Shown: in pieces, positions 1 through 5,290 of the stretch
Position numbering within the stretch: position 1 is the first letter of the stretch
How the letters are laid out: each line of letters opens with the position of its first letter
The notes under the pieces: generated by a model
What the model was told of the DNA's origin: nothing
Seen by the model: only the letters and a program-made list of their open reading frames with translations
Databases searched by the model: none
Made by a program: the position numbers and the translations under genes
Origin: Candidatus Bipolaricaulota bacterium
GTDB taxonomy: Bacteria; Bipolaricaulota; Bipolaricaulia; RBG-16-55-9; DRXL01
Assembly (NCBI GenBank): GCA_023512665.1
Contig: JAILZC010000084.1
Location: 1 to 5,290, forward strand
Length of the DNA: 5,290 nucleotides
Direction: 5' to 3'

Positions 1-1785
1 GGCCAGCCCAGCCCCGGAGATATTCTCAAGTACACGATCACCGTGAAAAATCTGGGTCGCGAGAACCTCGGATCGGTCATACTCTCCGATGGGCTTGATC
101 CCAACGTCACGCTCGTCATCGGCAGCGTGACGACAACCCAAGGGGCCGTGCTCTCTGGCAACGCCGAGCACGACCGATTCGTCCAAGTCAATCTGGGCAC
201 ACTGACGGGCAACGGCGAGAGCGCGACGGTCACGTTCCGCGTCGGCGTGAATGCTCCACTGCCCGGGGGCGTCACGGCCATCGCCAATCGCGCTCTCGTC
301 AGCAGCGAAAGCTTCCCAAGCTTTGTGAGCGATGACCCCGCGACCCCCGCTGCGGAGGACTCGACCCTGACCGTTGTCACCCAACAGCCCTATCTCTTGG
401 TCACTATGAGAGATTTCTTAAAGATTGACGCCGACGGGGACGGCCTGCCCAGCCCCGGCGATACCCTGAGCTATCATATCGTGCTCATCAACATTGGGAA
501 CGCTGACGCCACCAACGTCTTCGTGAGCAATACCCCCGATCTCAATACTCAGCTTATTGTGGGCAGCGTGCGAGCTTCGCTGGGTACAGTCCAGACGGGC
601 AACACCGTTGGAGATAGCTCCGTCGGGGTTCTCGTAGACAGAATCCCGCGGGCTTGCGGGACAGCCTCCGTCTCGTTCGATGTCGGTATTAAAGATTCTT
701 TGCCGTCGAGCGTCGTCGGTCTCTCTACCCACGCGTTGGTGAACGTCCCCGGCGTGGGAAGCACAGCCAGTGATGACCCTGACACCCCAGCCCGTGGGGA
801 CGCGACCAAGACGGCGCTCGCTGCCGCACCGCTCATGCACTTCAGCAAAGACGTCTTCTTGGTCTACGACACCGACCGCAGCGGCACCATCAGCCCCGGA
901 GATGTTCTCGAATACGCCATGACGCTCATCAACGCTGGGACGCGCGACGCGATCAATATCGCCCTCTCCGATACGCCCGACCCTAAGACGCGCCTTGGGG
1001 CGATCCGAACAAGCACAGGCGTGGCGACGTCAGGGGCTTCTACTGTGAACGTCAATCTCAGTGCCGTTGGGGCGTTTGGCGGGCAAGCCCGCGTGAGTTT
1101 CCGCGTCCAGATCAATAACCCTGTCCCGCAAGATGCCCTCACGATCTCCAATCAAGCCCAGATCTCCGGGACGAATATCTCTGCCCAATACAGCGACGAT
1201 CCCCGCACGCCTACGCCCAACGACGCGACCCTCGTCGCGTTGGGGAGCTCGTTCTTGCTCTGCGGGGACGTAGACAGCAACGGTCTCGTCGAGGACGCCG
1301 ACGCCCAGCTGGTCGCCCGCGCGATCTTGGGGGCCGTTCGGCTGACGGAATCGCAGCGCCTTGCCGCCGACGTCGCGCCGCCCTTTGGGACGCTCGACGT
1401 CCGTGATGTCACGCTGATCAGCGAGCTCGCGCGCGGCTATCGTGCGTATTGTCCGCCGCTGGACGCGCGCACTCCTCAAGCGACCCCCTTGCACGCAGGA
1501 GCTCCTGTCACCCTGGAGCGTGCCGAGCATCGCGCTCTCGGTTGGGTGATTCGCTTTCGCGCCCAGGGGGTGGGCATCGCTGAAATAAGCGTTCACGTCT
1601 TCAATCTCGCTGGGAGTGCTGTTTTTATGGGTCCGTGGCAGCAGGGTGCTGAGCTCGACTGGCTCGCGCTCGGGGGCGACGGGCGCCCGCTGGCCAACGG
1701 CGTCTATCTCTACGTGCTGCGCGTGCGCGGAGCCGATGGCTCGGTGATCCAGAGCCGCGTCCAGAAGTTGGTGATCCTCCGATGA
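1..1785 (+). CDS. Secreted DUF11-repeat protein with dockerin and FlgD/T9SS-like C-terminal domain (5'-partial)
   Basis: The reading frame is open from base 1, so the true start lies upstream; 594 residues are visible. The GTG at 43 falls inside a conserved DUF11 strand and is not a credible start. Domains in order (residues counted from base 1): three DUF11-type beta-sandwich repeats starting near residues 4, 151 and 298, each opening with SPGD and a YxI/MxxxN-type strand and ending in a linker of form SDDPxTPxxxDxT (110, 257, 398). A dockerin-like module follows at about 421-484, with first loop D423, D425, N427, G428, D434. The C-terminal domain at about 500-594 contains GRPLANGVYLY (561-571) and ends KLVILR, as in FlgD-Ig or type A T9SS C-terminal domains. 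DUF11 proteins are usually secreted or surface adhesins, so a structural or docking role outside the cell is likely. No enzymatic domain is visible in this part. The stop overlaps the next gene by ATGA. Confidence 0.88.
   Translation, partial: GQPSPGDILKYTITVKNLGRENLGSVILSDGLDPNVTLVIGSVTTTQGAVLSGNAEHDRFVQVNLGTLTGNGESATVTFRVGVNAPLPGGVTAIANRALVSSESFPSFVSDDPATPAAEDSTLTVVTQQPYLLVTMRDFLKIDADGDGLPSPGDTLSYHIVLINIGNADATNVFVSNTPDLNTQLIVGSVRASLGTVQTGNTVGDSSVGVLVDRIPRACGTASVSFDVGIKDSLPSSVVGLSTHALVNVPGVGSTASDDPDTPARGDATKTALAAAPLMHFSKDVFLVYDTDRSGTISPGDVLEYAMTLINAGTRDAINIALSDTPDPKTRLGAIRTSTGVATSGASTVNVNLSAVGAFGGQARVSFRVQINNPVPQDALTISNQAQISGTNISAQYSDDPRTPTPNDATLVALGSSFLLCGDVDSNGLVEDADAQLVARAILGAVRLTESQRLAADVAPPFGTLDVRDVTLISELARGYRAYCPPLDARTPQATPLHAGAPVTLERAEHRALGWVIRFRAQGVGIAEISVHVFNLAGSAVFMGPWQQGAELDWLALGGDGRPLANGVYLYVLRVRGADGSVIQSRVQKLVILR
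10..1224 (+). repeat. Three in-frame DUF11 repeats with a 441-bp period
   Basis: The sequence AGCCCCGG followed by (A/C)GAT occurs at 10, 451 and 892, exactly 441 bases (147 codons) apart each time. The linker motif SDDPxTP recurs at residues 110, 257 and 398, so the third repeat is six residues shorter inside. The repeats have diverged strongly between these anchors, so they are old protein-domain duplications rather than recent DNA repeats. At least one further repeat may lie upstream of the window. Confidence 0.85.
1261..1458 (+). other. Dockerin type I-like module within the DUF11 protein
   Basis: Residues 421-486 of the partial protein. The first calcium loop fits the dockerin pattern D-x-(N/D)-x-(N/D)-G-x-(V/I)-x-x-x-D, with D423, D425, N427, G428, V430 and D434, followed by a helix QLVARAILG. 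The second half keeps AAD at 455-457, D466, D469 and a helix VTLISELARGY. Its loop has lost the ligands at positions 3 and 5 (A459, P460/P461) and carries one extra residue. Cysteines C421 and C484 frame the module. In known systems dockerins bind cohesin domains; a cohesin-like protein is encoded by the next gene. Confidence 0.78.
1770..1776 (+). promoter_or_regulatory. Ribosome binding site of the cohesin-like lipoprotein gene
   Basis: GGTGATC lies 5 bases before the ATG at 1782 and can pair with the GAUCACC end of the usual 16S rRNA anti-Shine-Dalgarno tail. The wider stretch 1766-1775 matches AGGAGGTGAT at 8 of 10 bases. It lies inside the end of the upstream gene, so start-stop coupling through the ATGA overlap probably also contributes. 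Confidence 0.4.
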
Positions 1786-2294
1786 AGCCTTTGCAAGTAG
1801 TGCTGTGTCTTCTCGTTGTGCTCGGAGCCCTGACGGGATGTGAAGGCTCCTATCGCACCCAGGTGACGGTGGGCACGCTCAATCTGCCCGCCGGAGGCAT
1901 AGGCGTCGTCCGCATTAGTATCTTAAATCCCCCAGACGCCAAGATGATCCAAGTTGGCCCGATAGGACTGCTCACGTTCAATCCCTCAGTGATTCAAGTG
2001 ATCTCCCTGACAGGGGTGAACGGGTTCACTCTCTTTGGGAGCGCTATTAATAATACGATGGGCTGGGTGCAGTTTGCCGCGAGTTTTCCTGGGGGGAGCA
2101 TCCGGCCCATCGTGACAATGGACTTTGGGGTGCTCGAAATCCCCATCATCGAGATGGTTGTCCAAGCCGTCGGCCCGGTGGGAGCACAGACGGCGCTGAC
2201 GATCACAGCCGTTGATCTCTTCACCGATAGGGTGGGCAATCCCATTCCCATAGGCCCTCCGATTGCTGGCCAGGTGGTGATCATCGCCCCATGA
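1782..2294 (+). CDS. Lipoprotein with a single cohesin-like domain
   Basis: 170 residues. The N-terminus is a classic lipoprotein signal: a basic start (MKP), a hydrophobic core, and a lipobox L17-T18-G19 before C20, which would be lipidated and anchor the protein in a membrane. The +2 residue is Glu rather than the Asp inner-membrane retention signal known from E. coli. The remaining roughly 145 residues are beta-rich and glycine-rich and look like a cohesin: an opening strand near 28-48, a motif LTFNPSVIQVISLTG at 64-78 matching the cohesin pattern (Y/F)DPxxLxVxxVxxG, GWVQFAASFPGG at 94-105, and a final strand GQVVII. There is no room for a second domain. The ATG overlaps the stop of the dockerin-bearing gene (ATGA), and the last codons overlap the next gene the same way. 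The obvious inference is that it is the anchor that holds the dockerin protein. Fold assignment is from pattern only; another Ig-like/CBM2-like fold is possible. Confidence 0.82.
   Translation: MKPLQVVLCLLVVLGALTGCEGSYRTQVTVGTLNLPAGGIGVVRISILNPPDAKMIQVGPIGLLTFNPSVIQVISLTGVNGFTLFGSAINNTMGWVQFAASFPGGSIRPIVTMDFGVLEIPIIEMVVQAVGPVGAQTALTITAVDLFTDRVGNPIPIGPPIAGQVVIIAP
2272..2281 (+). promoter_or_regulatory. Ribosome binding site of the third exported-protein gene
   Basis: AGGTGGTGAT matches the full Shine-Dalgarno AGGAGGTGAT at 9 of 10 bases and lies 9 bases before the ATG at 2291. It supports this start, which also has an ATGA overlap with the preceding stop and opens directly into a signal peptide. 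Confidence 0.5.
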
Positions 2295-3592
2295 AGAAAT
2301 TCGTGTGTATTGCTCTTGTCGTTCTCTCTCAACTTTTAACTTGGAACTCCGAACTGGGAACTGCTCTTGCCGCGCCGATCTCCGGTGAGATCGCCGTGGC
2401 GGTCTTCTTCGAGCCGCTCAATCAGGGCCAGACGAAGATAGACCAGATCAACGTGGACGCCGAGACGACCCTGCAGTTCAGCCTATTCATCAGCGGGCTG
2501 GCCCTCACCAGCACGAGCGTCTTCAGCTTCAAGGGGGCCGAGTTCCAGGCGTTCGAGATAGTCGCCGGCATGGTCATCTCGTTCCGAAATGTGCTCATCT
2601 TTGCCCCCAATATCCTCGAGGTTGACGACGATCCCTTCTGGACGATCCAGTTTGCCCAGCCCAATCCGGGCCTGGTCGGCGTCCCCTTGCGGATGTTTAT
2701 AGACGAGCTGGCTTCGCCCTTGGATTTATCAAAATTGCTCGCCCCCACGCTGGATGACCCGTTGCAGTTTCGCAAGCTCATCTCCCAGATGGCGCTCAAC
2801 TTGTGGGGCGTTCGGTTCTCTGTCACCATGCTCATTGCCAACTTTGGGACATTCAACCAGCCGAGCTTCCACAGCGGGTTGATCTTTGAAGCCGGCGGCG
2901 TCACCGTTGGGGGAGCTGAAGTGATCGCGCTGACATATCTTGGGGCCCGTCAGGGCTGGGAGTGCTTCGGCGAGTGCAAGCCCCTCGAGCGATACTTTGA
3001 GGGCCGCGTGGTGCCGGACTTCGAATTCCAAGAAGAGAAGCTCATTATCAGAAACTTGACGATTGCAGGGGTGACGCTGGGCGCCGAGATCGCCTTCGAT
3101 TTCATGACGATTACGCTCTCGCAGATCGTTCTATCGCTGCGCGCCTCGGTGATGGGAGCGGTCATCCAGCAGAAGATCGTCTTGAATGACTTAGCGACGC
3201 CGTCATTTGTGAGCTTCGGCTGGACGGTGCAACTAGGGGACGGGCTCTTCGAGATCGAGTTTATTGATCCCAACGGGCTCTTTCAGTTTCCCGCTAAACG
3301 TTTGAGCTTCTTCGTCCAGTGGGAGGCGATCTCGTTCAAAGACGAGCTCGTCTTGCAGAACCCATTAGGATTGCTGCACACGATGGAAGTGACTGCGGAG
3401 TTTGAGTCGTTTCGATTTCGCTCGCAGACGGCGTTTTTGGGCGGGCTCATCAACGGGTTCTACAATCAAAAGATCGAGGCGAGCTGGGGGATGGTCGGGC
3501 CGGGGACGTGGGCCTGGCTTGTCAGTATCGAAGCGCAGCTCCGTCGAGAATATCTGCTCTATGTCAGCCCCTCGATGACTGTGAAGTTTTAG
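2291..3592 (+). CDS. Exported beta-rich protein of unknown function, possibly outer-membrane
   Basis: 433 residues; I do not recognise the family. The N-terminus is a Sec-type signal peptide (MKK, then a hydrophobic core at 5-16) with a plausible cleavage after ALA at 25-27. Between core and cleavage site lies an unusually polar stretch, WNSELGT (18-24), encoded by a 7-base DNA repeat. The mature part is rich in short strands of alternating hydrophobic and polar residues, for example around 245-285 and 305-385, with no clear transmembrane helix. The chain ends MTVKF; a terminal Phe with hydrophobic residues at -3 and -5 is typical of outer-membrane beta-barrels, but the -7 position is Pro, so the match is partial. 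The only mature cysteines are C225 and C229 (WECFGEC), a possible disulfide. It is coupled to the cohesin-like lipoprotein gene by ATGA and is the last gene of the run. A surface or barrel role is inference; no catalytic motif is seen. Confidence 0.8.
   Translation: MKKFVCIALVVLSQLLTWNSELGTALAAPISGEIAVAVFFEPLNQGQTKIDQINVDAETTLQFSLFISGLALTSTSVFSFKGAEFQAFEIVAGMVISFRNVLIFAPNILEVDDDPFWTIQFAQPNPGLVGVPLRMFIDELASPLDLSKLLAPTLDDPLQFRKLISQMALNLWGVRFSVTMLIANFGTFNQPSFHSGLIFEAGGVTVGGAEVIALTYLGARQGWECFGECKPLERYFEGRVVPDFEFQEEKLIIRNLTIAGVTLGAEIAFDFMTITLSQIVLSLRASVMGAVIQQKIVLNDLATPSFVSFGWTVQLGDGLFEIEFIDPNGLFQFPAKRLSFFVQWEAISFKDELVLQNPLGLLHTMEVTAEFESFRFRSQTAFLGGLINGFYNQKIEASWGMVGPGTWAWLVSIEAQLRREYLLYVSPSMTVKF
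2331..2362 (+). repeat. Heptanucleotide repeat inside a signal-peptide coding region
   Basis: AACT occurs at 2331, 2338, 2345, 2352 and 2359, a perfect 7-base spacing (units AACTTTT, AACTTGG, AACTCCG, AACTGGG, then AACT). It encodes residues 14-24 of the exported protein. Because 7 is not a multiple of 3, the repeat exists at the DNA level and is not a peptide repeat. It resembles the short tandem heptamers reported from cyanobacteria and other bacteria. Confidence 0.7.
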
Positions 3593-3596
3593 ATTA

Positions 3597-3631
3597 CCTC
3601 ACCCTGACCTAACCCCAACCCCTTCCCTAAG
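3597..3631. other. C-rich, nearly G-free stretch after the exported-protein genes
   Basis: This stretch is built from variants of CCCTGACC, TAACCCC and AACCCC and holds only two G residues. It leads directly into the GC-rich hairpin at 3635-3686. Such CCCTCACCC/AACCCC tracts flank palindromic intergenic repeats in many bacterial genomes, so it may be the left part of one such element. No open reading frame or promoter was seen in it. Confidence 0.4.
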
Positions 3632-3634
3632 ACC

Positions 3635-3690
3635 CCCCTCCCCCGGCCCCTCACCGACGCGGAGAGGGGAGGGGCTGGGAGAGAGGTTTT
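3635..3690 (+). terminator. GC-rich hairpin followed by TTTT, candidate terminator or palindromic repeat relic
   Basis: Bases 3635-3652 pair with 3669-3686. The inner 11 pairs (CCCGGCCCCTC with GAGGGGCTGGG) are continuous with one G-T wobble; the outer 7 positions have two C-A mismatches. The loop is 16 bases. TTTT follows at 3687-3690. The position, 42 bases after the stop of the exported-protein gene and just before the xseA promoter, fits a terminator. The short T tract and the large loop are weak points, and the imperfect arms also fit a decayed REP-like element. Confidence 0.5.
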
Positions 3691-3718
3691 GACTCCCTTG
3701 ACCCTCTCGCGCTAAGAT
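3689..3718 (+). promoter_or_regulatory. Sigma70-like promoter of xseA-xseB
   Basis: The -35 box TTGACT (3689-3694, 5 of 6 matches) is separated by 18 bases from the -10 box TAAGAT (3713-3718, 4 of 6 matches). The -35 box overlaps the T tract of the upstream hairpin. The -10 box ends 6 bases before the xseA ATG, so transcription would start at or next to the start codon. A second TTGACC at 3698 is too close to the -10 to serve. Confidence 0.5.
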
Positions 3719-3724
3719 AGAGCG

Positions 3725-5035
3725 ATGAGCGAGATGCGGTCTCTGTTCTCCGAAGCGACGCGCCAGCAGTCTGCTCAGACTGCTCTCACGATCTTTACGG
3801 TCAGTCAGCTCAATCGTGTTGTTCGTGATCTGTTAGAGGCGGGCCTGCCCGCCCTCTGGCTCGAAGGGGAGATCTCCAACTTCACTCACCATAGCAACGG
3901 CCATATGTACTTTACGCTCAAGGACGAAGCTGCCGAGATCAAGGCGGTGATGTTTGCCGACCGAAACGCACGGCTCCAGTTTGAGCCCGCTGACGGCCAG
4001 AAAGTCATTGCGTTTGGACAGATCACGCTCTTTGAGCGTCGCGGACAGTACCAGATTAATGTGCATGAGATGCGCCCGGCGGGCATCGGCAAGCTTCAGC
4101 TCGAATTTGAGAGACTCAAAGAGCGCCTGCACGCCGAAGGGCTCTTCGACGCGCGGTTCAAGCAGCCCATCCCGCGCTTCCCCGAACGCCTCGGGATCGT
4201 CACCTCTCCCGAAGGCGCAGCCCTGCGCGATGTCCTCAAGATCGTGCGAGAGCGATACCCCATCGTCGAGGTGCTGCTCTTCCCCGCAAGAGTCCAAGGG
4301 GAGGGAGCTTCTGCTGAGATCGCCGAGGCGATCCGCGCGGCCAATCGCTACTCACTCAAGAGAGAACCCATAGATACGCTGATCGTCACCCGCGGCGGCG
4401 GCTCTTTAGAAGACTTGTGGGCGTTCAACGAGGAGCCGGTCGCGCGGGCGATCTTCGAGTCTTCGGTGCCCGTCATCTCTGCCGTGGGGCACGAAGTAGA
4501 CGTAACGATCGCTGATCTCGTCGCGGACGCGCGCGCCCCAACCCCGACGGCTGCCGCGCAGATGGCCGTCCCTGATAGAAGAGAACTGATAGAATGTACC
4601 CAAAGCGCGCGGGCGCGAGTGCAGCAGCTCATCTCATCGTGCATAGATGGGTATCTCATGCGGCTGGAGATGCTACGGCGCAGTCGTGGATTGCATCGCC
4701 CGATGCAGCTGTTGCGCGAGCACCAGCAGAGCGTTGATCACGCTGCGGAGCTCTTAGGGCGGACGATGCGCGAGCGCCTGGCGCGCTCTCAGGATCGTTG
4801 GCATAGTCTCTTGAGGCGCTTAGAAAGCTTGAACCCCGCAAGCGTGCTGCGGCGCGGCTTTTCGGTCGTCGAGAGCGAGGCGGGCCAGATCGTGCGCTCT
4901 GTAGAGCAAGTGCGCGTCGGCGAGCGCGTGAAGATCACGCTTCATCGGGGACGGCTGCTCAGTCGCGTCGAGGCCAAGGAGACCAATGATGGAGAAGAAG
5001 AATCTCAAAATCGAGCCGGCGCTAGCGCGGCTTGA
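3725..5035 (+). CDS. xseA: Exodeoxyribonuclease VII large subunit
   Basis: 436 residues, a normal length for the family. XseA is the catalytic subunit of exonuclease VII, which degrades single-stranded DNA from both ends to short oligonucleotides in the cytoplasm and acts in repair and mismatch processing. Domains in order: N-terminal OB-fold at about 23-120 (FTVSQLNRVVRDLLE, LWLEGEISNF, GHMYFTLKD), the catalytic core at about 140-290 (GIVTSPEGAALRD, RGGGSLEDLWAFNE at 223-236, AVGHEVDVTIADLVAD from 253), a long helical region that contacts XseB, and a C-terminal beta segment (LNPASVLRRGFSVV). D169, R223, H256 and D259 correspond by motif and spacing to the residues reported as essential in E. 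coli (D155, R205, H238, D241). An in-frame TAA at 3713 limits the start to ATG 3725 or ATG 3734; neither has a clear Shine-Dalgarno. It overlaps xseB by 50 bases. Confidence 0.97.
   Translation: MSEMRSLFSEATRQQSAQTALTIFTVSQLNRVVRDLLEAGLPALWLEGEISNFTHHSNGHMYFTLKDEAAEIKAVMFADRNARLQFEPADGQKVIAFGQITLFERRGQYQINVHEMRPAGIGKLQLEFERLKERLHAEGLFDARFKQPIPRFPERLGIVTSPEGAALRDVLKIVRERYPIVEVLLFPARVQGEGASAEIAEAIRAANRYSLKREPIDTLIVTRGGGSLEDLWAFNEEPVARAIFESSVPVISAVGHEVDVTIADLVADARAPTPTAAAQMAVPDRRELIECTQSARARVQQLISSCIDGYLMRLEMLRRSRGLHRPMQLLREHQQSVDHAAELLGRTMRERLARSQDRWHSLLRRLESLNPASVLRRGFSVVESEAGQIVRSVEQVRVGERVKITLHRGRLLSRVEAKETNDGEEESQNRAGASAA
4976..4981 (+). promoter_or_regulatory. Ribosome binding site of xseB
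   Basis: AAGGAG lies inside the end of xseA, 4 bases before ATG 4986 and 7 bases before ATG 4989. The spacing favours the second ATG as the real start of xseB. Confidence 0.6.
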
Positions 5036-5213
5036 AGAGATTGTCCGTCAATTAGAGAGCGAGCAAATCTCGCTTGAGGAGTCGCTAGAGCTCTTTGAGG
5101 AAGGGGTCAAGCTGGCTGACTCTATCCAAAAAAGCCTGAGCGAGGCGCAGCTGCGCGTCAAGAAGGTCCTTGAAGAAGCTGAAACTTTTAAGATCGAAGA
5201 CTTTGGAGGATGA
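4986..5213 (+). CDS. xseB: Exodeoxyribonuclease VII small subunit
   Basis: 75 residues (74 if ATG 4989 is used), the usual size. XseB is a small helical protein; several copies wrap the helical region of XseA and are needed for a working exonuclease VII. The family pattern is plain: LARLEEIVRQLES, ISLEESLELFEEGVKLAD, then a third helix with AQLRVKKVLEE. The C-terminal tail ends KIEDFGG. The start lies inside xseA, giving an overlap of 47-50 bases, so the two subunits are made from one message and probably by coupled translation. No sequence oddity was seen. Confidence 0.95.
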   Translation: MMEKKNLKIEPALARLEEIVRQLESEQISLEESLELFEEGVKLADSIQKSLSEAQLRVKKVLEEAETFKIEDFGG

Positions 5214-5220
5214 TTTGAAT

Positions 5221-5286
5221 CACGGAAGACACGGAAGGAGCCACGGAAGGCACTGAAGTAGAGCCGGCTTCCGTGCCTTCTGTGGC
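5221..5286. repeat. CACGGAAG repeat cluster forming a long hairpin, cut near the window edge
   Basis: CACGGAAG occurs at 5221, 5230 and 5242, and CACTGAAG at 5251 (spacings 9, 12 and 9, i.e. two units of 21 bases). Bases 5240-5258 pair with 5268-5286 over 19 positions, with one G-T wobble and one mismatch, around a 9-base loop. CACGGAAG/CTTCCGTG elements like this are scattered between genes in many bacterial genomes. It could also act as a transcription stop after xseB, but no T tract follows before the window ends at 5290. Confidence 0.6.
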
Positions 5287-5290
5287 ATAT

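Noticed and set aside
43..45. GTG as the start of the DUF11 protein
   Set aside because: The frame is open to the left edge and the residues before it (SPGDILKYTIT) are conserved DUF11 sequence, so the gene begins upstream.
418..848. Open frames on the - strand within the DUF11 repeats
   Set aside because: They overlap each other and a well-supported coding frame, and show no protein-like pattern.
10..903. Cellulosome scaffoldin or glycoside hydrolase
   Set aside because: The domains before the dockerin are DUF11 beta-sandwiches; no catalytic or carbohydrate-binding motif was seen.
1030..1596. 188-codon open frame on the - strand under the DUF11/dockerin gene
   Set aside because: Arginine-rich, low-complexity translation without recognisable domains; it lies opposite a clear domain-bearing gene and is explained by GC-rich codon bias.
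3833..4297. 154-codon - strand open frame opposite xseA
   Set aside because: No family resemblance; fully covered by conserved xseA coding sequence.
3954..4373. 139-codon + strand open frame inside xseA
   Set aside because: Serine/arginine-rich shadow of the catalytic core of xseA in another frame.
5221..5258. CRISPR-like array
   Set aside because: The repeat units are 8-9 bases with 1-4 base gaps, far too short for CRISPR repeats and spacers.

Overview
The window holds the end of a three-gene run of exported proteins (positions 1-3592) and a complete xseA-xseB pair encoding exonuclease VII (3725-5213). All genes are on the + strand. The DNA looks moderately GC-rich and is densely coding. 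The largest gap between genes is 132 bases. The organism cannot be fixed from this sequence. XseA/XseB and the lipoprotein signal say bacterium. The style of the first protein (DUF11 repeats, then a dockerin, then a FlgD/T9SS-like C-terminal domain) and the putative leaderless xseA suggest an uncultured, possibly thermophilic lineage such as Acetothermia/Bipolaricaulota. That placement is a guess from family resemblance.

Region 1 (1-3592). Gene A is cut by the window's left edge. It encodes a large secreted or surface protein with three DUF11-type beta-sandwich repeats, each introduced by a calcium-loop-like motif. These are followed by a type I dockerin-like module framed by two cysteines, and by a C-terminal domain of the FlgD-Ig/T9SS-sorting type. 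Gene B starts in the stop codon of gene A (ATGA) and encodes a small lipoprotein that is almost entirely one cohesin-like domain. Gene C starts in the stop codon of gene B (again ATGA) and encodes an exported, beta-rich protein of unknown function that ends in phenylalanine. The two 4-base overlaps and GGTGATC-type ribosome binding sites suggest one co-translated unit. The dockerin next to a membrane-anchored cohesin suggests a calcium-dependent surface docking system that is not a cellulosome: B would sit in a membrane, A would dock on it, and C may be an envelope partner. This is the most interesting reading of the window and it is an inference.

Region 2 (3593-3724). This gap has a C-rich stretch, a long GC-rich hairpin followed by TTTT (a possible terminator or an old palindromic repeat), and a sigma70-like promoter whose -10 box lies only 6 bases before the xseA ATG. 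The xseA message may therefore be leaderless.

Region 3 (3725-5290). xseA and xseB overlap by about 50 bases and encode the large and small subunits of exonuclease VII. All four residues reported as catalytic in the E. coli large subunit appear to be present. The last 77 bases hold a CACGGAAG direct-repeat cluster that folds into a long hairpin, probably a dispersed palindromic repeat, cut by the right edge of the window.
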